Counted from the stretch's first letter, positions 26,501 to 35,440 are shown. The stretch: 64,000 nucleotides of DNA from an uncultured Caldimonas sp. (GCF_946480305.1 NZ_CAMLJQ010000004.1:185398-249397), one strand, 5' to 3'. Numbers and translations: made by a program. Notes: generated from the sequence alone by a model not told the origin.

Positions 26501-29500
26501 GGTGAACAACTGGCGCTCGCTTGGCTTCCGAGGCCCGTTGCGAGCCGAGCTGGAACAGGTCGCCAACGAGCTGCCGCAGCAGTTCGACCTGATCCAGCTC
26601 GACGCCAGGATCGCGCGTGCCAGCAGCATCGAGAATGCCACCGGCACCAGCCGGCGGATCGAACCGGGCACCGAAGAGGCGCAGCAGATCGAGGCGCTGC
26701 GCCGCGATGCGGTGCCCACCGGCCTGGGGCCCGAGGTCGACCGCATCCTCGCCCTCTATCCGGCACTGCAGCAGCACTTGAAACGCAAGCTCGCGGCGGG
26801 GCTCACGATCCGCTACGGCGATACGCCGGACGGTGCTGCCGCGACCTACGACCCCGTCTCCCAGACCACCATCGTGTCGCGCGTCAGCCGGGGCCCGGAC
26901 GGCAAGGATCGCGTCTTCACCCCGGAAGAGATCGCGTCCGTCGTGGGGCATGAACTGAGCCACGACGAGGTGCCGAACGTCGGGCATGCCGCAGACGAGC
27001 ACAGCTACCTCGACGCCCACTTCCGTGAAGAGTCGCGCGCCTGCCTCGCACAGTGGAAGCTGCGCGAGGAGGTGCTGCTGCGTGGCGGACCGGAGCTGCC
27101 GGCTCCCATTCCGCAAGGCATGCCCGAAGCGCGCTTCCTCGACATCTATGCGCGCTTTCTGGAAAGCGGCGATCTCGAACAGGCCACGGGCGAACTCGCG
27201 CAGTCCATGCTGGACAACCCCGACCATCACCACGCGCATCACTATCGCCAGCAATACCAGTCGCACGTGGCCGGAACGCCCCACGCGCGACGTCATGGCA
27301 CGGTCTACGACGGCCGCACCGCCGACACGCCCGACAACCCCCTGACCGAGACGAACCCGAGGCGGGCACCACAACCGGTGCTCACCACGCGCCCCTTGTC
27401 CAACGCTGCGCCCGGCGTCGAGGGCCCACGGGGTCACACCCCGGGGCGAACGCAGGACCCCGTGCCGCCGGCCATCAGCAGCGACGAACTCGCCGGACTC
27501 GGCGGGGCGGAGGACATCGAGTTCGGGCCCGCTCTCACCACGGACGACGCGCCTCTCTCCAAGGCGATCGGCGACCTGCTCCAGGCCGTCGACGAGATCG
27601 ACAACCCCGTCATCGCGCGCCGCGTCGAAGCGGCGATCGACCGGCTCGCGCAGCAGATCGACGAAGACCCTCAAGGGGCGGTACCCGACGACGTGAGGCG
27701 GTTGATCGAGGTCGTGACAAGGCAGGAGCCGGCGGCCGGTGGCTCGCCACAAGCGCCGGACGACTCGGCCGACGCACGGCCCCGTCACACGACGGAGCCG
27801 CCGGACGGTGCGCCACCCGCCTCGCCGCCGCCCTTGCTGCCGCGGCGCCAGCGTCGCAGCCCGATGGCCGAGGTGCGCTTCTCGAGGTCCGAATCCGGTC
27901 ACGAACTGCACGCGTCCGCGCCGGAGTTCGAGGTGCACGTGCGCGTGGAAGTCCCGGGGCAGGAAGGTTCGCCCACCCTCACACCGGGCCCCAAGGAAGA
28001 GATTGTCGTCACGCACATCTTCCGGGGCGCCCTGCCGCCCGGCAGCGGCAGCCGCTTGCTGGTCGATCTGCTCCAGCACTACGGTGTCTATCCGACCCAG
28101 CGGCTGGTGATACGCGACGTGCAGAACGTCGAGACGGTCTTGACGTTCGAGCAGGGTGGTGACGCGGCCCGTTCGGTGCTGGGCAAGACCGGCCTGCGCG
28201 CGCTCGATGCGATGGGCATCGACGTGACCGAGGTCAGCTTCCGCGGCTCGGGGCGGAAGGACCTCGAACTGGTGTTCGAGCTCCGGCGTGGCGACGCCGG
28301 CGAAAGCCCGAGCGCGAGCGGTCGGGACGCGTCCACGCCACAGTCCGGGCCGCACATCACAAGCGGCGAGCGGCCCGCGCTGCCCCGGCAACCGACGAGC
28401 GAGACCGGCCCTTCGGACGGACCGCCTGCCGCTCACGCCTCGTCGAGCACAGGCGCCATGCGCATCCGCCGTCTTGAGGGGCTCGGTCTCTACCAGCTCG
28501 ACATACCGGGCGGGTTCCTGCTCGGCGAGCTGAAAGACGGCCCCAACGGTCCGCAGGCCGTCATCAAGCTGGTCGAGGTGGATGCGGAGCACCGGGGCAC
28601 GGGCAAAGGCCGGCGGCTGGTCCACGGTTTCGCGGAGTTCGCGCGCAGACAAGGCGCCACCGAGCTGGTGGGCGACATCGCGCACCCGGCAGCATTGGCG
28701 ATCAGGGAACGGCTCGGGGGAGAGGCGATCACGCTGCCTCCGGGCTTCCGCTCGATCGACGAGCTGCGCAACTACCTGAGACGGCGAGACGAACTGGGCG
28801 ACGACTTTCGCAGCCCGCGGGTGACGACGGACCTGACCCATGCAGAGGTGCGCAGACGGCTCGAACTCGAGCCTCCGCCAGTGCTCGATGCACCGCCGGT
28901 CGACGTGCCGGGCCCGCTCGCGCCGACGCACCGGTTTGCGAGGCCACGCGTCGAGTTCGACGCGCCTGGGCGTTCGGCGACGGACATCGAAGGGTGGTTG
29001 CGCCGCCGTGTCGACGAGATCGAGCGCGGCGGCGTGCCGGGCGAACTCGTCATCGGTGTCCCGCGCGACCAGCTCGACGACCTCGGCGCGGATCCCGCGC
29101 GAAGGTCGGCCGACGACACCTTCGTCGGGTCGCTGGCTCGTCGCATCCTCGACGACCTGTGGCTGGACGATCTCGAGATGGTGTTCATCCGCCGCGGCGA
29201 CGGCTCGTGGGCCCTGGTGGTGCGCATCGACCCGCGCTCGGTGACCAGTCCACCGAGCACCGAGGTCGATCCTTCCGGCGGGCCGCAGGCACCGTCGCCT
29301 GGAGCGACGCGCGAGCGGCCGCCCCTCGCGCTCACCGGCGGCGGGGGCGCAAGTGCCCGGTCGGTGGCCGAAAAACTGCACCATGCGAAGGAGCAACTCG
29401 AGCACCTGCAGCGCTTGCAGTCGGCCTCCGAGCTGAGGGAGGTGCATGCCCTTGCATCCGGCACGCTGGACGGTGCCGACCCGGACGTCGTCGCCCAGGT

Positions 29501-32090
29501 GGACGGCACGTTCCTCGAGGTGATCGACAAGGTCGAACTCGCACAGCGTTCGGTGAGCGAAGCACAGGACGAGTTGTACCGGTACGCCGGGCTGCTCGAA
29601 GAACTGCGGGCCACACTGCCCGCCGAGACGACGCACCCTCACCTGGCCACCCCCGTCTCCGGCTTCAATGCCGGACAGCGCGGATTGATCGAGAACACGC
29701 AGGAAGTGCTGGGCGGAACGGCGAACCAGTTGATCGACCAGCTGCGGGCCATCGACATCGACGCGCTGCATGAACAAGCCGGCGTTGTTCAACAGCTGCT
29801 GGAGGACGCCCCTGCACACACACGATTGCTCGTCCAAGCCGAGGACCTGCTGCAGCTTGCCCAGACGGTGGCACGCGAAGACAAGGCGCGGGTCGATCGG
29901 GCAGAGGAACAACTCGCCGAGCTGCGTGCGTCGCACGACGAGCTGGAGCGCCTGACGGCTGCCGCGCGCGAACAAGCGCAGCAGGCCGCCGCCGTCGCTC
30001 GCCAGGGCGACACGCTGCTGCAGCAGCTTCGCGAATCGGCACGGGCCGCTCGCCAACAGAGCGAACAGGCGGCCGCACGGTATGAAGCGGCGGCCGCCGC
30101 CGCGAATGCGGCCGTCGCACAGGCGCAGCAGGCCCTCGGCGCGGCACGCGGCGGCAGCATCACGCCTGGCGAGTACTACGGTGCACAAAGCCGCGCGCAG
30201 GAGCTGCTGGCCGAGGTGGCGCGGATCAAGCCGCTCGCGCTGCAGGCGGCAGCGCATGCACGCACCGCTGCCGGCCGGGTGAAGCCAGCACAGGAAGCAG
30301 CGGCACGTGCAGCCGAGCTCGCGGCCCAGGCGGCCGCTCGCCTGTCGGAGCTCGAAACGATGCGAGCCAGCCTGGCTCCGGCACTCGAGGAGGCGGTGGC
30401 GGCACTGCGCCCGCTGCTCGCTCAACAGCAGGCCTCGCAAGACGTCGCGTCGGACGCTGCATCGCACGTCCAGGCCGTCAGGCAATACGGCGGGGCGGCC
30501 GATGCGTCCGCCAGCGGAGCGCTCGCGGCGATGACACAAGCTCGTGCCTTGTCTGGCGAAGCGCAGAACGGCATGCAGCTCACCGTCGAGCTGATCGACG
30601 GCTACGTCACGCGCATGATGGCGCCGGGACAAGGAACTCCGGGAACAGCAGCCCGCGCCACCGACAGGCCATCAGGCCCTGTCAATGAAGGCCCAGCCGT
30701 GCACGGGAGTCGCTCGGAGCGTCACTTCAGCCTGGACGAACTACCGCCGATGAACGAGAGAAGCCGGGAGAAAGAGATCTTGGTCAGCCCTCGCCTTCCT
30801 TCCGGTGAGCACGATCGGGACGCCGGTTCGCACGGTACGGGCAGCGCGCGAGCCTCGCTGCTGCGTCGCGCCGACACGCCGGCATGGTCGGCGCCGTCGG
30901 AGGCCGCACGCCCGCGCGGTGATGCCGTGGCGATCAGCAACGTGGGATCGGTCGCGGAGGCCACGCGCCAGGCGGTTCAGGTGCTCGCGTCCGATGCGAC
31001 GGCCCGTCCCCTGCAGGTGTTCGAACCCGGCTTCAGCCGCAGCGAGGCTCAACAGCTCGCCGACCGCACGGGGATGCCGGTCAACGTGGACGGCCGCGAC
31101 GTGACGCATCTGCCTCGCCTCGTGCTGAGCAATGCGAATGCGGAGTTGCCGGCCCGCGACAAGACCGGCGCCTTCGAGCAAGCCTTGCAGATGCTGAAGC
31201 AGCGCGGCGTTCACGCATCGGGCGTCGTGGTGCCGCACAGCATGCTGCCGGCGCGCAGGGGCGAGCGTGATCAGTGGCTGCAGCGGGCTGCCGACGAACT
31301 CGGCGTACGCGTCACGGCACTCGACCGCAGCGGTCGTGAACGGGCGCTCTACCTGCCGGGGGAGACACCGCAACCCGACCTGCCCGGCGAGCGGGGTCTG
31401 CGTCCGTTGACACGGTACTTCCGGCCCACGTTGGCATGGATGGCACGCGCGGTGCAACGCGGCTTCGACGAGCGCTTCGCCGACTATCGCCCCGATAGTG
31501 CCAAGCCTCCGGCAGCGCGCGACGTGTTCACGCGCAACCCGCAGCGCTATCTCGATCTCCGCTACCCCGGCGGCGTCCCGGACGAGGTGCTGAACGCGCA
31601 TGGCGGTGTTTTCGGCCCGCGCGACCTGTGGGGGAGCGTGGGCGCATTCCACGACCGTGACAGCGGACGCATCGTTCAGCGTCGCACCTGGGGCGGGAGC
31701 ATCACCAACACCGTCAGATTGCGTGCTCATGAAGAAGCACACCGGCGTCAGCACGACGCCTTCGGCATGACCGCTGGCACGCCGCTACCCGACAGGCTGC
31801 GCGACGTGCTCCACGAAGGCGGCGCCAATGTGGTGACCGAGATCTACTTCGGCGTGCCGCGCATCGACGGTACCGACTACCCGCGCAGCACCGAACTGAT
31901 GCGCAAGGTGAAGGACCGGGTGAGTGAGGAGACCTTCCTCAAGGCGTACTTCCAAGGCGACGAACGGGCCAACGTCGCCGTCGTCGAGGCGCTGCGAACC
32001 GAATGGCGGGCCGGCGGCAGACGGACGGGCGACATCGATCCGCTGGCCCCGTTCCGGCTCCAGGGCCCTCAGGGCTACGCGTCTTCGTAG
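23550..32090 (+). CDS. Giant multidomain protein with two HExxH motifs and a GNAT-like domain (putative effector/toxin)
   Basis: A 2846-residue protein with no Sec signal peptide and no clear ribosome site before ATG 23550. Order of parts: a helical coiled-coil region (about 60-300); an alpha/beta region followed by three hydrophobic segments at about 532-636, resembling DUF4781-type proteins; a Pro/Thr linker; a zinc-protease-like core with H1134-E-L-S-H1138 (VVGHELSHDE); an acidic linker; two repeated alpha/beta parts; a GNAT-like acetyltransferase core with RGTGKG at 1682-1687; a long Ala/Gln/Glu coiled coil (about 1938-2360); and a C-terminal domain with a second H2727-E-E-A-H2731 motif and a following LHEGGANVVTEIY. 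Large size, linkers and stacked enzyme cores suggest a secreted or injected effector. Targets and secretion route are unknown. Confidence 0.85.
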   Translation: MIVLNASSPPAGDIARALPSPQSSTRVPAQAGGRPPAWLDAAKSVQGSELYSAWETAQKNLEKLPASADKEGARRAAQDAWTRMRADAGYARFEMLYAAEQARASRAAAARLPVARQAEAKWLRDQATVFDAAHSEAQARLRMIEAAKRLDAVPQSDVLAARQASLQAQAAKAQEHYNRQDASSQKAQASHQQDLNAATGSGGGFGSGFDLFGLSKSKKQQREDSLPVRSKAAQQAKAERDRAQQELDAFQRELPQEFVRAQTAVRETQSRWQQAAAALKLAEARGGPAAPGDAARPAGTGAEFERNALADVAQADVHAALVAHGDPLDPAVQARAFMADPARMAQDWAWHVHRHLGNQAHRAGDEDALRRLVADSQALRPEFSAPEASAEHNRVVDAVVRRLKDEGKALGGPGYRIVVSSYSFAMQSKDHGNGRGNGLLYSLQDEQGRTHAVVDGLVAEGAEQADRYDSIDAFVDDNTLPGSDAALAVMEDGRAQVGTDGRIAMRVLTGGAHEEEAFERWTRQNPKLVTGLTVAALLVMTATPFIPVGRGVAAGAAGTVGARAAAPTAGSTAVTALQGTLVGGLTLYGAASFRQMYQQERARGQSMSADTVMQGITVVSSLAALTALGGAFAHGARARATPGGGTTAAQIAVWANRVAWSGYLPVARDIHQLASKGAGQGLRAGEEEQLWLSLAMDLVPELAGHAAARAAGGRAPSTAATPSVLSPAGHPLPGLPGSLLMPAPTTLGATAAGTPGSNGTRTSQTKAPPPSTPSTTPARTPLRVDQSRALVDTLALLNLSEASLQLAAVPPGRRSHDTREATAGHAGPTPSSVPHGSRAVRAAPAHLRAATDSGPHGAAQPVSPSSALKRFVDAHRLPSPGELEARVEALALGGSIEAARSELARARARFDALPPNVRGAEGGGAKGARQYGEALELLGDYLPRLAQAQSWWPATLRGRSSMVETLLTEGTGAARQQWQGARQQVNNWRSLGFRGPLRAELEQVANELPQQFDLIQLDARIARASSIENATGTSRRIEPGTEEAQQIEALRRDAVPTGLGPEVDRILALYPALQQHLKRKLAAGLTIRYGDTPDGAAATYDPVSQTTIVSRVSRGPDGKDRVFTPEEIASVVGHELSHDEVPNVGHAADEHSYLDAHFREESRACLAQWKLREEVLLRGGPELPAPIPQGMPEARFLDIYARFLESGDLEQATGELAQSMLDNPDHHHAHHYRQQYQSHVAGTPHARRHGTVYDGRTADTPDNPLTETNPRRAPQPVLTTRPLSNAAPGVEGPRGHTPGRTQDPVPPAISSDELAGLGGAEDIEFGPALTTDDAPLSKAIGDLLQAVDEIDNPVIARRVEAAIDRLAQQIDEDPQGAVPDDVRRLIEVVTRQEPAAGGSPQAPDDSADARPRHTTEPPDGAPPASPPPLLPRRQRRSPMAEVRFSRSESGHELHASAPEFEVHVRVEVPGQEGSPTLTPGPKEEIVVTHIFRGALPPGSGSRLLVDLLQHYGVYPTQRLVIRDVQNVETVLTFEQGGDAARSVLGKTGLRALDAMGIDVTEVSFRGSGRKDLELVFELRRGDAGESPSASGRDASTPQSGPHITSGERPALPRQPTSETGPSDGPPAAHASSSTGAMRIRRLEGLGLYQLDIPGGFLLGELKDGPNGPQAVIKLVEVDAEHRGTGKGRRLVHGFAEFARRQGATELVGDIAHPAALAIRERLGGEAITLPPGFRSIDELRNYLRRRDELGDDFRSPRVTTDLTHAEVRRRLELEPPPVLDAPPVDVPGPLAPTHRFARPRVEFDAPGRSATDIEGWLRRRVDEIERGGVPGELVIGVPRDQLDDLGADPARRSADDTFVGSLARRILDDLWLDDLEMVFIRRGDGSWALVVRIDPRSVTSPPSTEVDPSGGPQAPSPGATRERPPLALTGGGGASARSVAEKLHHAKEQLEHLQRLQSASELREVHALASGTLDGADPDVVAQVDGTFLEVIDKVELAQRSVSEAQDELYRYAGLLEELRATLPAETTHPHLATPVSGFNAGQRGLIENTQEVLGGTANQLIDQLRAIDIDALHEQAGVVQQLLEDAPAHTRLLVQAEDLLQLAQTVAREDKARVDRAEEQLAELRASHDELERLTAAAREQAQQAAAVARQGDTLLQQLRESARAARQQSEQAAARYEAAAAAANAAVAQAQQALGAARGGSITPGEYYGAQSRAQELLAEVARIKPLALQAAAHARTAAGRVKPAQEAAARAAELAAQAAARLSELETMRASLAPALEEAVAALRPLLAQQQASQDVASDAASHVQAVRQYGGAADASASGALAAMTQARALSGEAQNGMQLTVELIDGYVTRMMAPGQGTPGTAARATDRPSGPVNEGPAVHGSRSERHFSLDELPPMNERSREKEILVSPRLPSGEHDRDAGSHGTGSARASLLRRADTPAWSAPSEAARPRGDAVAISNVGSVAEATRQAVQVLASDATARPLQVFEPGFSRSEAQQLADRTGMPVNVDGRDVTHLPRLVLSNANAELPARDKTGAFEQALQMLKQRGVHASGVVVPHSMLPARRGERDQWLQRAADELGVRVTALDRSGRERALYLPGETPQPDLPGERGLRPLTRYFRPTLAWMARAVQRGFDERFADYRPDSAKPPAARDVFTRNPQRYLDLRYPGGVPDEVLNAHGGVFGPRDLWGSVGAFHDRDSGRIVQRRTWGGSITNTVRLRAHEEAHRRQHDAFGMTAGTPLPDRLRDVLHEGGANVVTEIYFGVPRIDGTDYPRSTELMRKVKDRVSEETFLKAYFQGDERANVAVVEALRTEWRAGGRRTGDIDPLAPFRLQGPQGYASS

Positions 32091-32219
32091 CTTGTGCGCG
32101 GCGGCCTCGTTCGGGATCATCGAGACCCATCGCGAAGGCGATGTCGCGCACCGTCCGGCCAGGTTCACGGCCTGGCGGCGTGGCATTGCTTCAACGAAGC
32201 TCGTCCATCGGAGTCCTCG

Positions 32220-32969
32220 ATGAGCCTCTGCCCGCATGCCACCACTCCCCCCGACTACGCCACCCAGGTGCTCGACGGTGAAGGCGATGACGACTACGCG
32301 CGCTACATGCGCACCGACGCGTTGCTGTCGCTGCAGCGGCGGCCGGAGGAGATGGTCCATCGGGACGAACTGCTGTTCCAGACCGTACACCAGTCGACCG
32401 AGCTGTGGCTCAAGCACGCGTGCTTCGAGCTGGCAGCCGTCGAGCAGGCGATGGCCGACCGGCAGATCGAACCCGCCATCCGTTTGCTGCGTCGTGCGGT
32501 GCTCGGGGTGGAATTGCTGACGCAGCAGTTGGAGATGCTGCGGCACCTGCCGCCATGGGACTTCCAGACGCTGCGCACCGCGCTCGGACACGGCTCGGGA
32601 TTCGATTCGCCCGGATGGCGGCAGGTGCGCACGCAGACACCGCGGCTGGCTGCCGGCTTCGAGCGGCTCGTCGCACAACACCGCACCACCCTGCCCGAGA
32701 TCTACATGGGCGATCCGCACCACGGGCTGTTCCGGCTGGCGGAGTCGTTGCTCGATTGGGACGAGGCGATCGCGCTGTGGCGCACGCGGCACTACAAGCT
32801 GGCGATCCGCGTCAACGGCCACGGCGCCGTGACGACACAGGGACGCACGGTCGACATCCTGGCCAAGCTGGTGGGCTCGCGCTTCTTTCCCGCGCTGTGG
32901 GACGTGCGCAGCGAACTCACGGCCCTCGGCCCGATGGGGCACCGGCAGCCGCAAGAGGCCCCTCGATGA
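32220..32969 (+). CDS. Tryptophan 2,3-dioxygenase family protein
   Basis: A 249-residue heme protein candidate. ATG 32220 starts just before the conserved region; upstream in-frame codons have no homology-like pattern. The distal-His block VHQSTELWLKH (H57) and the proximal-His block RTRHYKLAIRVNG (H191) both match tryptophan 2,3-dioxygenase, as does GSGFDSPGWR near 125-133. The usual C-terminal GTGGS substrate loop is replaced by GHGAVTTQG, so the substrate may differ from free L-tryptophan. The TDO reaction inserts O2 into the indole ring to give N-formylkynurenine. Its stop overlaps the next start (ATGA 32966-32969). A kynA role is possible, but a biosynthetic variant is as likely. Confidence 0.85.
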   Translation: MSLCPHATTPPDYATQVLDGEGDDDYARYMRTDALLSLQRRPEEMVHRDELLFQTVHQSTELWLKHACFELAAVEQAMADRQIEPAIRLLRRAVLGVELLTQQLEMLRHLPPWDFQTLRTALGHGSGFDSPGWRQVRTQTPRLAAGFERLVAQHRTTLPEIYMGDPHHGLFRLAESLLDWDEAIALWRTRHYKLAIRVNGHGAVTTQGRTVDILAKLVGSRFFPALWDVRSELTALGPMGHRQPQEAPR

Positions 32970-34216
32970 GCGCGCCGGCCGCCGGCCACCTCGGTGCCGA
33001 AGCATTTCGTCGCCAGTTCCCGGCGTTGGGTGAGGCGGCCTACCTCGCGAGCTGCAGCCTCGGTGCACGCCACCGCGGCCTGGACGCCGCGTTCGCCGAG
33101 ATGCTCGACGAAGTGCACCGCACCGGCACGCCGTGGGCCGCGTACGAACACAAGGTGGAGGCGGTCCGCGAGCAGGCGGCCGCGCTGCTGCGCACCACGG
33201 CCGAGCACATCGGGCTGATGCCGAACGCGAGCATCGGCGCGTACCAGGTGGCGTCCACACTGTCGTTCGAGCGCAGGCGGCGCATTGTCAGTTGCACCGA
33301 AGAGTTTCCGTCGATCTCGCACGTGTGGCTGGCCCAGCGCAGCCGGGGCGCGGAGGTACTGCACGTCGAACCCGGGCACGGCGACGCAGAGAGTGCCTTG
33401 GCGCCATGGACCGCGGCGATCGACGAACGCACCGCGCTCGTCTCGGTTCCGCTCGTGTCGTATCGCACCGGTGCCGTGCTGCCGGTGCGGCAGATCGCCG
33501 CGCATGCACACGCCGCGGGCGCGAGGGTGTTCGTCGATGCCTACCAGGCGGCCGGCGTGCTGGCGGTGGACGCGCCGGCACTTGGTGCGGACCATCTCGT
33601 GGCGGGCACGAGCAAGTACCTGCTGGGACTCGGCGGCCTCGCATTCCTGTATGTCCGACATCCCGGCACCGAAGACCTGCCGCCGTCGCTCACGGGCTGG
33701 ATGGGTCGCGTCGCGCCGATGTCGTTCGATCCCACGCGGCTCGACTTCCCCGCCGAAGCGCGGCGCTTCGAGACAGGCACGCCTTCGGTGGCCGCGCTCT
33801 ATGCCGCCGATGCCTCGTTGCGGCTGCTGCTGGCACTGCACCCCGAGGAGGTGCAGGCCCACGTGCTGCATCTGGCACGACGTGCCCACGCGCGGCTGCA
33901 GGCCGAAGGCGAGCAGCTCGCGGGCGACGACCCTCCGGCCGGGCCCATGGTGGCCGTGCTCGACGCAGACCCCTCGCGCCTGGCGCAAGGGCTGGCGGCG
34001 CACCGTGTCTATGGCAGCCCGCGGGGTGCCGCGCTGCGCATCGCTTTCCATCACTACAACAACGAAGCCGACGTGCACGCGCTCGTCGACGCACTGCGCA
34101 TCCACCGCAGAACGGCGCGCCCGACGGACCACAGCGGGGAGGGGTCACGACCAGGAGCATCACGTGACGATCGACGCATGGATCGAGAACCCGCAGCGCA
34201 GCGCCTTTCCATTTGA
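32966..34216 (+). CDS. Class V aminotransferase-fold PLP enzyme (kynureninase / cysteine-desulfurase-like)
   Basis: A 416-residue fold-type I PLP enzyme. The PLP lysine is K217 in VAGTSKYLLG and the ring-nitrogen Asp is D191 in VFVDAYQAAG. Substrate and phosphate regions NASIGAYQVASTLSF and FETGTPSVAAL are also seen. The class includes kynureninase, selenocysteine lyase and isopenicillin-N epimerase-type enzymes. Between two TDO-like genes a kynureninase-type cleavage of a kynurenine derivative is the simplest idea, but this is inferred. The last 53 bases overlap the next gene in another frame. Confidence 0.88.
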   Translation: MSAPAAGHLGAEAFRRQFPALGEAAYLASCSLGARHRGLDAAFAEMLDEVHRTGTPWAAYEHKVEAVREQAAALLRTTAEHIGLMPNASIGAYQVASTLSFERRRRIVSCTEEFPSISHVWLAQRSRGAEVLHVEPGHGDAESALAPWTAAIDERTALVSVPLVSYRTGAVLPVRQIAAHAHAAGARVFVDAYQAAGVLAVDAPALGADHLVAGTSKYLLGLGGLAFLYVRHPGTEDLPPSLTGWMGRVAPMSFDPTRLDFPAEARRFETGTPSVAALYAADASLRLLLALHPEEVQAHVLHLARRAHARLQAEGEQLAGDDPPAGPMVAVLDADPSRLAQGLAAHRVYGSPRGAALRIAFHHYNNEADVHALVDALRIHRRTARPTDHSGEGSRPGASRDDRRMDREPAAQRLSI

Positions 34217-35423
34217 CGCGGTACTGCGCGAGTACTGGCGGGTCGGCAAGCATTTCGTCGAGCGGCCGATGCTGGAGGCCCTGGCGCGGGCTCGCCGACT
34301 GGTGCACGGCGAGGCCCCGATCGCCGGCTGCCGTCGCACGCTCGCGGCGTTCCTCGACGTCGTGCTCGACAAACACGACGGCCGCTACGACTACCGAAGC
34401 TACCTCGCGCTGGCACTGCTGCCGCTGCCCGACGGCGGCAACGGCCGCCACCGCGCCGCTGCAGCAGCAGCCCAGCGCGACCACCTGTTGACGCTGCTGG
34501 TCACCGACCTGCTGGCGTTCGAGCTGCGTGTGTTGTCGGGCGAGCAGGCACTGCTGCTGCCCGGCATGCGTCCCGATGGGGCCTTGATCGCCAAGCGATG
34601 CCGGCTCGGGCTGCGGGCGCTGTCGCCGGTGCTGGCCCGCTCCGGCTACTCGGTCCTGCCGGCGCCGGACGGTGCCGACGATCCGCTCGCGCAGGCCCGG
34701 GTGCTCGTGGCCGAGGTGAACGGGCAGCGCTCGACGGAGGACGCGGCGCTGCTGCAGAGGACGATGCTGCCGGTCTACACGCTGCACGACGAATACTTGT
34801 TCCTGCGCGTGCTGCAATCGTTCGAGACCTGCTTCTCGTTCGTCTGCACCGCGCTCGAGGCCACCATCCGCGCGCTGCACGACGGGCAGGCGGCCGACGC
34901 CTGCCGGCGACTGCTGCAGTGCGAAGCGGCCTTCGAGGAGGCCGCCCCGCTGTTTTCGCTGATGGCGACGATGCGCCCCGAGGCGTTCCGCGTGTTCCGG
35001 CAGTACACGGAGGGCGCCAGTGCCATCCAGTCGCGGGCCTACAAGCGCATGGAAGCGCTGTGCGCGCGCCCCTGTGCCGCGCGTCTCGACTCCCCCGGCT
35101 ACCGTTCGGTGCCGGAGTTGCGTGCGCAGATCGACGACCAGTGGCCCACGTTGCAGGACGCCTGCCGCGCCGCGCGCATGTCGCGTCGTATCGATGCGTC
35201 CGAGCACGCGGCCGTGCAGCAACGCATGGCGGACTTCGAAGCCCGGGTGCTGGGCTGGCGCAAGATGCATCATGGCCTCGCGGTGCGCATGCTCGGCCCT
35301 GTGAGCGGAACCGGCTACACCGAAGGCACGCCCTACCTGCGGTCGGTGATGGCCGCGCCGCTGTTCACCGCCTCTTCAGCGCACACGGCCCTGCCGGACG
35401 AGCATTCGATGGAGCACGTCTGA
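34164..35423 (+). CDS. Divergent tryptophan 2,3-dioxygenase-superfamily protein lacking the distal histidine
   Basis: A 419-residue protein. The GTG at 34164 is chosen because AGGAG lies six bases before it. The C-terminal half follows the TDO fold: FLRVLQSFETCF, MRPEAFRVFRQYTEGASAIQSRAYK, then WRKMHHGLAVRM (H369/H370, the likely heme ligand) and SGTGYTEGTPYL before PLF. At the position of the TDO distal His (THQAYE) it has Leu217 (VLQSFE). Such loss fits members that catalyse other indole oxidations or have no dioxygenase activity. The extra N-terminal 190 residues have no known domain. It is coupled to the PLP gene, so the three genes probably form one pathway. Confidence 0.78.
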   Translation: MTIDAWIENPQRSAFPFDAVLREYWRVGKHFVERPMLEALARARRLVHGEAPIAGCRRTLAAFLDVVLDKHDGRYDYRSYLALALLPLPDGGNGRHRAAAAAAQRDHLLTLLVTDLLAFELRVLSGEQALLLPGMRPDGALIAKRCRLGLRALSPVLARSGYSVLPAPDGADDPLAQARVLVAEVNGQRSTEDAALLQRTMLPVYTLHDEYLFLRVLQSFETCFSFVCTALEATIRALHDGQAADACRRLLQCEAAFEEAAPLFSLMATMRPEAFRVFRQYTEGASAIQSRAYKRMEALCARPCAARLDSPGYRSVPELRAQIDDQWPTLQDACRAARMSRRIDASEHAAVQQRMADFEARVLGWRKMHHGLAVRMLGPVSGTGYTEGTPYLRSVMAAPLFTASSAHTALPDEHSMEHV

Positions 35424-35440
35424 CGTAGCGTCATGCGGTC

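Noticed and set aside
24357..30632. A 2091-residue open frame on the minus strand opposite the giant gene
   Set aside because: It is the mirror of a GC-rich coding strand; the sense frame has domain motifs (HELSH, RGTGKG), whereas the antisense frame has only Arg/His/Val/Gly-rich low-pattern sequence.
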